Assembly (NCBI GenBank): GCA_001899635.1
Contig: MKVQ01000016.1
Location: 155,178-219,177 of the forward strand
Source of the DNA: Myxococcales bacterium 68-20
GTDB lineage: Bacteria; Myxococcota_A; Polyangia; Polyangiales; Polyangiaceae
Reading direction: 5' to 3'
DNA: 64,000 nt
The notes beneath the pieces were generated by a model, which made no database searches, was not told where the DNA came from, and worked only from the letters and a program-made list of their open reading frames with translations. This document shows, one piece after another, positions 59,807 through 64,000 of the stretch (within the stretch, counting starts at the first letter, position 1; each line of letters starts with the position of its first letter). A program made the translations under genes and the position numbers.

Positions 59807-61211
59807 CACCGTTCCCGAGGCGAGAGGCTCGGACGCCCGCCGACTCGCGAAGCTTCGCCCACCCCCGCGCGGCTGGACGCTCACGGTCGCGATGCTGCTC
59901 TCCATCGCGGTCATCATCGCGGCAGCGGTGTGGTCTGCGGCGAGCGAACAAGAGGACGCGCTCGCTGATCTCTCCCACGAACAGGCGCTGCTCGCGACCG
60001 CGGTCGCGATCGACTTCGAGGCCCGACTCGCGAGCCACCACGGCGCGGCGGCCAGAGACGAGAGCACGATCCTCGACGAGGTGCTGCTCGAGCTGCTCGC
60101 AGGCGCCCGCAGGCTCGAGGAGCAGGGCGAGCTGCTCGTGATGGTCGCGCGCCCGGGGCAGCGGGGGTTTTTGACGACGGACCGCCGCGTCATCCCCTCG
60201 GCGAGGATCCGCTCGGCCCTCGACGGCTCGGACGCGTCGGTCGTGATCCCACGGGAGGAAGCGCCGTCGCTCGGCCTCCCCCGCCGCACGGCCGTCGCGG
60301 GCGTGGCCCGCGTCGCCTCCCGCGGGCCACAACCGTGGGGGATCGTCGTGGTCACGTCGGCGGAGCGGCTCCGGGATCGCCAGCGACAAGACACGTGGCG
60401 TCTCGGGTTCACGGTGGTCATCGCGACGGCGGTCGTCGGTGGGCTCGGCGGGATCGCGCGACGCCGCATGCGGAGCGCGCTCGATCTCGAGCGTGCCATT
60501 GCCATCTCGACCGTCCTCCGGGAGCGTGAGGCGGCGCTCGCGAAGGCGGACAAGATGGCGACACTCGCCGCCCTCTCGACCGGCATCGCGCACGAGCTCG
60601 GAACGCCCCTCTCCGTGATCGTCGGGCGCGTCGAGCAGGTGCTCGGACGCATGACCGAGGACGAGCGGTCCTCGTCCGCGCTCCGGATCGTCCTCGAACA
60701 GGTCGAGCGCATCCGGCGCATCGTCCGAGGTTGCCTCGCGCTCGCGCGTGGCGACGCCCCCCATCTCGTCCCGACGCCGCCGGAGGCGGTCGCCCGACGC
60801 GCCGCGGACCTCGTACGCCACCGCTTCGACAAGGCCGAGGTCGAGCTCGTCCCGCGGATCGACGCCGACCTCGCGAACGTCGCCTGCGATCCGTCACTGC
60901 TCGAGCAAGCGATCGTGAACGTCCTCCTCAACGCATGCCACGCGACGCCGGCAGGAGGACACGTCTCACTCGACGTGCACGCGAGCGACGGACGCATCTT
61001 CTTCGTCGTTGACGACGACGGCGTCGGAATCCCGGACGCCGTCGCCGAGCGCGCATCCGAGCCGTTCTTCAGCACGAAGCGAGAGGAAGGCGGCACCGGG
61101 CTCGGGCTCACGATCGCGCGCGAGATCGTCAAGCACCACCGCGGAGAGCTCACCGTCGCGCGCCGCACGGACGGACCGGGCACGAGAGCCGTCATCGCCG
61201 TCGGCACCTGA
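59796..61211 (+). CDS. Membrane sensor histidine kinase
   Basis: A 471-residue kinase. GTG at 59796 starts 11 bases inside the upstream stop region, so translation is coupled. Two membrane segments (about 29-48 and 197-213) bracket a periplasmic sensor of about 150 residues with no named domain. The HisKA box is ALSTGIAHELGTPLSVIVGRV (in part STGIAHELGTPLSV), with the phospho-His in IAHELG; the HATPase domain has NVLLNACHATPAGG, DDGVGIPD, FFSTK and GTGLGLTIAREIVKHHRGELTV (in part GTGLGLTIAREIV). It should phosphorylate the NtrC-type regulator. The signal is unknown; the downstream efflux genes suggest a metal or toxic compound. Confidence 0.92.
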
Positions 61212-61216
61212 GCTCA

Positions 61217-61310
61217 GCGGGAGGAATTCCGATCGAGCGCGGAGAATTTCCGCCTCGCACGAGCGTCATCGCGACGATCGCCGTGCGATTGGACTGGCGC
61301 GCGGTGTGCT
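61217..61310 (+). promoter_or_regulatory. Candidate enhancer boxes and -24/-12 element before tolC
   Basis: GGAATTCC (61223-61230) and GCGGA-GAATT-TCCGC (61239-61253) are two related dyads about 20 bases (two turns) apart. TGGCGCG-N4-GTGC at 61295-61309 has the GG and GC of a sigma-54 promoter with correct spacing but two deviations, 17 bases before the ATG. The arrangement fits an NtrC-type activator site. Confidence 0.45.
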
Positions 61311-61326
61311 TGGCGTCGGGTCGCCG

Positions 61327-62733
61327 ATGTCCCGCCCCGTCTCTGGACGACTCGCGGGCACGCTCGCAAGCGTGCTCGCTCTGATCGCGATGCCCGCTCG
61401 TGCGGAGGCCGTCGTACCAAAGACGTTCGAGGAGCCCTCGCGAACAATGACCCTCGACCAAGCGATCGAGCACGCCCGCGCGAACCACCCGCGGCTCGCC
61501 GCGGCTCGCCTTCGGCTCGCGGCAGCGCGGCGCGACGCGGAGGTCCCCGGCGGGCAGTGGCTCCCGCGTGTGGGAGGATTCGCGCAGATCGTCGGCGCGA
61601 CGACGAACAACAGCACCGCGACGCAGATCGGGGTCCCGACCGTGGACATCCCGCGCGTCGGCGGAACGGCGATCAACAACCGACCCCATTTCGATCCCTA
61701 CCCGACGACGATGATCGCCGTCGGCGCACGGCAGCAGCTCTTCGACTTTGGCCGCGTCGCCGCGGAGAGCGCCGCGGCGACACTCGCCGCGGAGGTGGAG
61801 CAGAGCCGTGCGGGCGGCGCAGCGCTCGACGTCGATTTCTTCGTCGAGCAGGCCTACTACGCGGTCCTCGCTGCAGCGGCGGTCGAGGCGGCATCGCGTG
61901 GCGCGCACGAGCGCGCCGTCGCGCATCGAGATCTGGCGAAGGCGAACGTGCGAGCCGGTCTCCGGCCGCCGATCGAGTCGACCCGCGCCGAGGCCGACGT
62001 GGCGCGCTACGAGGCGGGCCTGACACGCTCGCGCGGAGCTCTGCACGTGGCGCGAGCCGTCTTCGCAGCGGCGGCCGCGGTCGACGACACCGAGCTCGGC
62101 ACGGCCGGGGATCCGCCGGCGGCGAGGACGTTGCCGGCTCTGACGGAGCTGGTCCGCCGCGCCGAGGCTTCGCCGCTCGTCCGCGAGGGGCACGCACGCG
62201 TGCTCGCGCAGCGGGCCGAGACCCGACGGCTCGAGGCGCAGACGCGACCGACGCTCTACGCCACCGGCTCGATCAACGGCCGCGCCGGCGGATCGCCGCC
62301 GAACGGCGGATCGCTCCCGCCCGGCAACGGCTGGGCACCGATCGTCCCCAACTACGACGTCGGGGTCGTCCTCGCGTGGCCGCTGGTGGAGCCGACGTGG
62401 GATCGACGAGCGGACGCATCGCGCCAGCGTGAGCACGCCGCCGAATCAGACACCGCGTTCGCGCTCCGCGAAGCACGCGCCGCCATCACCACGGCGTGGC
62501 ACGAGGCCGAGATCGCAAGCCTCACGCTCGACGCTCTCGAGCGCAGCGCGGAGGCCGCGAAGGCCAACTACGACCAAGCCGAGCGCCGCTTCGAGGTCGG
62601 GCTCGGGACGAGCACCGAGGTGGCCGATGCGCAGGCGCTCCGCACGGAGGCGGATATCCAGCTTGCGATCGGCCGCTTCCAGAAGGCGCGAACGCGCGTG
62701 ATCCTCGCGCGCGCCGCGGCGGAGGTCCGATGA
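61327..62733 (+). CDS. TolC-family outer-membrane efflux protein
   Basis: A 468-residue TolC/OEP protein with a signal peptide (MSRPVSGRLAGTLASVLALIAMPARA). It has the two-fold repeat of the family: TMTLDQAIEHARANHPRLAAARLRLAAARRDAEV (in part LDQAIEHARANHPRLAAARLRL) in the first half, and IVPNYDVGVVLAWPLVE in the second, with long helical stretches (REARAAITTAWHEAEIASLTLDALERSAEAAKANYDQAERRFEVGLGTSTEVADAQ, seen as ANYDQAERRFEVGLGT and STEVADAQ). It forms the exit duct. The start at 61327 is 18 bases after the -24/-12-like element. Its stop overlaps the next start as ATGA. Confidence 0.92.
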   Translation: MSRPVSGRLAGTLASVLALIAMPARAEAVVPKTFEEPSRTMTLDQAIEHARANHPRLAAARLRLAAARRDAEVPGGQWLPRVGGFAQIVGATTNNSTATQIGVPTVDIPRVGGTAINNRPHFDPYPTTMIAVGARQQLFDFGRVAAESAAATLAAEVEQSRAGGAALDVDFFVEQAYYAVLAAAAVEAASRGAHERAVAHRDLAKANVRAGLRPPIESTRAEADVARYEAGLTRSRGALHVARAVFAAAAAVDDTELGTAGDPPAARTLPALTELVRRAEASPLVREGHARVLAQRAETRRLEAQTRPTLYATGSINGRAGGSPPNGGSLPPGNGWAPIVPNYDVGVVLAWPLVEPTWDRRADASRQREHAAESDTAFALREARAAITTAWHEAEIASLTLDALERSAEAAKANYDQAERRFEVGLGTSTEVADAQALRTEADIQLAIGRFQKARTRVILARAAAEVR

Positions 62734-63992
62734 CGACACGAGATCCGGCGCCGGGCGGAGCGCATCGAGCAGCCGACGCGGCGCGATCGAGCACGGGGGC
62801 TCCGACGAAGGGCTGGCTCGTCCCTGTCGTCATCGTGAGCCTCGTCGTCGTCACGCTACTCTCCGGAGCGTTCCTGATCCGTCGGGCCGAGAGCGCGGTG
62901 AACAAGGTCGCGCTCTCCGACGAGCCCAAGGGCGTCACCGTCGTGGCGGCCCAGGCGGTCCGCTATCGCGGGACACGTCGCTATGTGGGCACGTTGGAGC
63001 CGTGGCAGGAGGCCCGCGTCGGACCGCAGCTCGCCTCCGGATTCGTCGACACCGTGCTCGTCCGTCCCGGCGCGACTGCGAAACGCGGCGACGTCTTGGC
63101 AACGCTCGACTGCAGGAACGCCTCCGCAGCGAGCTCGGCGATCGCCCACCAAGCTCGCGCCCTCGAGGCGCAACAGAAGGCGGCCGCGCGCGAGGCGTCC
63201 CGGCTCGGCGAGCTCCTCGATGGCGGCTTCGCGTCACCGAACGAGGTCGAGCAGAAGCTCGCTCGATCCGCTGCGACCGAGGCGCAGATCCAGGCCCTCC
63301 TCGCGCAAGCCTCGAGCAAGTCGCTCGAGGTCGGGGACTGCCTTCTCCGCGCTCCGTTCGACGGCGAGATCGCCGCGCGTCTCGCGGACCCCGGCACGTT
63401 CGTCCGTCCAGGGATGCCCATCGTGCAGCTCGTCGACCGCTCGGTGGTGCGGCTCACGGCGTTCGTCCCGGAGATCGACTTCGACGCGGTGCCGCCGAAG
63501 ACGAACGTGACGATCCATCTTCTCGCGACGGGAAAGAAGCTGACAGGCGAGGTCGCGCGCCGCGCTCCGGCGGCGGATCTCTCGACGCGGACGGTTCGCT
63601 TCGAGGTCGACCTCGCGAACAACACGCACGAGATCCCCGTTGGAACGACCGCGGAGATCTCCGTCGAGGTCGGAGCCCCGGTCGACGCGACCGAGGTACC
63701 GCTCCTCGCAGCGAAAGTGCGCGGGAAGAAGGCATCGATCTTCGTGATCGAGGAGTCGTTCGCGAGGAAGGTAGACGTCGACGTGCTCGGCGAGCGTGAC
63801 GGCAGCCTGTTCGTGACGACGGCCCTCGCGCCGGGGGCACACGTCGTCACGCAGGGCCGCTCGCTCCTCGCGAACGGCGATCGCGTCACCGCCAAGGTCG
63901 AGGGCGCGTCGAAGCGCACCGCGCCTCTGAAGGACGCCGGAGCTCCGGCAGAGAAGGCAGCCGTGGACCGACCCGTCGAGAACGCACCATGA
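62730..63992 (+). CDS. RND efflux membrane-fusion protein
   Basis: A 420-residue HlyD/AcrA-type periplasmic adaptor. An N-terminal membrane anchor (about 28-50) is followed by a lipoyl-like half (YVGTLEPWQEARVGPQLASGFVDTVLVRPG, in part SGFVDTVLVRPGATAKRGDVLA), a short alpha hairpin (about 125-200) and the second half (RAPFDGEIAARLADPGTFVRPG, in part APFDGEIAARLADPG). The beta-barrel and membrane-proximal domains occupy the rest, and the C-terminal 40 residues are Lys/Ala/Pro-rich. GGAGG lies 4-5 bases before ATG 62730, which overlaps the tolC stop. Its own stop overlaps the next start (ATGA at 63989). Confidence 0.92.
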   Translation: MTTRDPAPGGAHRAADAARSSTGAPTKGWLVPVVIVSLVVVTLLSGAFLIRRAESAVNKVALSDEPKGVTVVAAQAVRYRGTRRYVGTLEPWQEARVGPQLASGFVDTVLVRPGATAKRGDVLATLDCRNASAASSAIAHQARALEAQQKAAAREASRLGELLDGGFASPNEVEQKLARSAATEAQIQALLAQASSKSLEVGDCLLRAPFDGEIAARLADPGTFVRPGMPIVQLVDRSVVRLTAFVPEIDFDAVPPKTNVTIHLLATGKKLTGEVARRAPAADLSTRTVRFEVDLANNTHEIPVGTTAEISVEVGAPVDATEVPLLAAKVRGKKASIFVIEESFARKVDVDVLGERDGSLFVTTALAPGAHVVTQGRSLLANGDRVTAKVEGASKRTAPLKDAGAPAEKAAVDRPVENAP

Positions 63993-64000
63993 CGCGGCTG
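63989..64000 (+). CDS. Start of next gene, expected RND transporter (partial)
   Basis: ATGACGCGGCTG (MTRL) overlaps the stop of the membrane-fusion gene by four bases. It is cut by the window edge after four codons. An inner-membrane RND pump is expected from the tolC-adaptor order, but the sequence itself cannot show this. Confidence 0.45.

Overview
The window is high-GC DNA dense with GC3-rich genes on both strands. It looks like a chromosome segment of a myxobacterium (Myxococcota, probably a Polyangiales-type genome). The strongest markers are an adjacent mglB-mglA pair (56508-57620; the polarity GTPase MglA and its Roadblock GAP MglB), a FrzS-like pseudo-receiver/coiled-coil protein (41883-44534), receptor-type Ser/Thr kinases (4693-6087, 15213-16724), a receiver-DUF4388 protein, a CheA with two HPt domains, many small lipoproteins and a serpin. 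No rRNA, tRNA, CRISPR array or intact insertion sequence was recognised.

Layout. 1-11 kb: UbiB-like kinase, lipoprotein, serpin, Ser/Thr kinase, FMN split-barrel protein, globin, C-factor-like SDR, sugar acetyltransferase, and an ohr-ohrR peroxide-defence pair behind a perfect 28-bp palindrome. 11-18 kb: priA, a two-gene block (SRPBCC, FMN split-barrel) bracketed by copies of the priA 3' end, a second Ser/Thr kinase, a GNAT and comF. 18-29 kb: envelope proteins, a rhodanese-like/DUF2325 coupled pair, a TlpA-like lipoprotein, a TPR metallopeptidase, and an arsR-AHSA1 pair. 29-36 kb: a minus-strand chemosensory operon (receiver-DUF4388, cheW, soluble MCP, cheA, then rimI), interrupted by one plus-strand epimerase gene flanked by copies of the cheW 3' end. 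36-45 kb: deaminase, AraC regulator, Mpo1-like protein, an HNH gene with repeats around it, the FrzS-like protein and hisIE. 45-55 kb: DHH-like and GNAT-like proteins, four small cysteine-pair lipoproteins, pdxH, an HD-GYP protein, a porin and an LplA-like protein. 55-64 kb: M20 peptidase, mglBA, a sigma-54 activator with its histidine kinase, then tolC, a membrane-fusion protein and the first codons of the next gene (expected RND pump).

How the genes may work together. MglA/MglB and the FrzS-like protein are polarity components in Myxococcus, so two loci here may serve surface motility. The chemosensory operon has receptor, coupler, kinase and receiver output, but no CheR or CheB. The last operon reads as a two-component-controlled tripartite efflux pump with candidate enhancer boxes and a -24/-12-like element in front of tolC. 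Ohr/OhrR, the globin and the FMN-binding proteins form a dispersed stress and redox set.

The most unusual structure is seen twice. The last codons plus stop of a host gene (priA, 35 bp; cheW, 31 bp) recur on the far side of an inserted block of one or two genes, and in the cheW case the block breaks an operon. A dispersed REP-like palindrome (core TTGGGGC-N4-GCCCCAA) occurs in at least four intergenic places.
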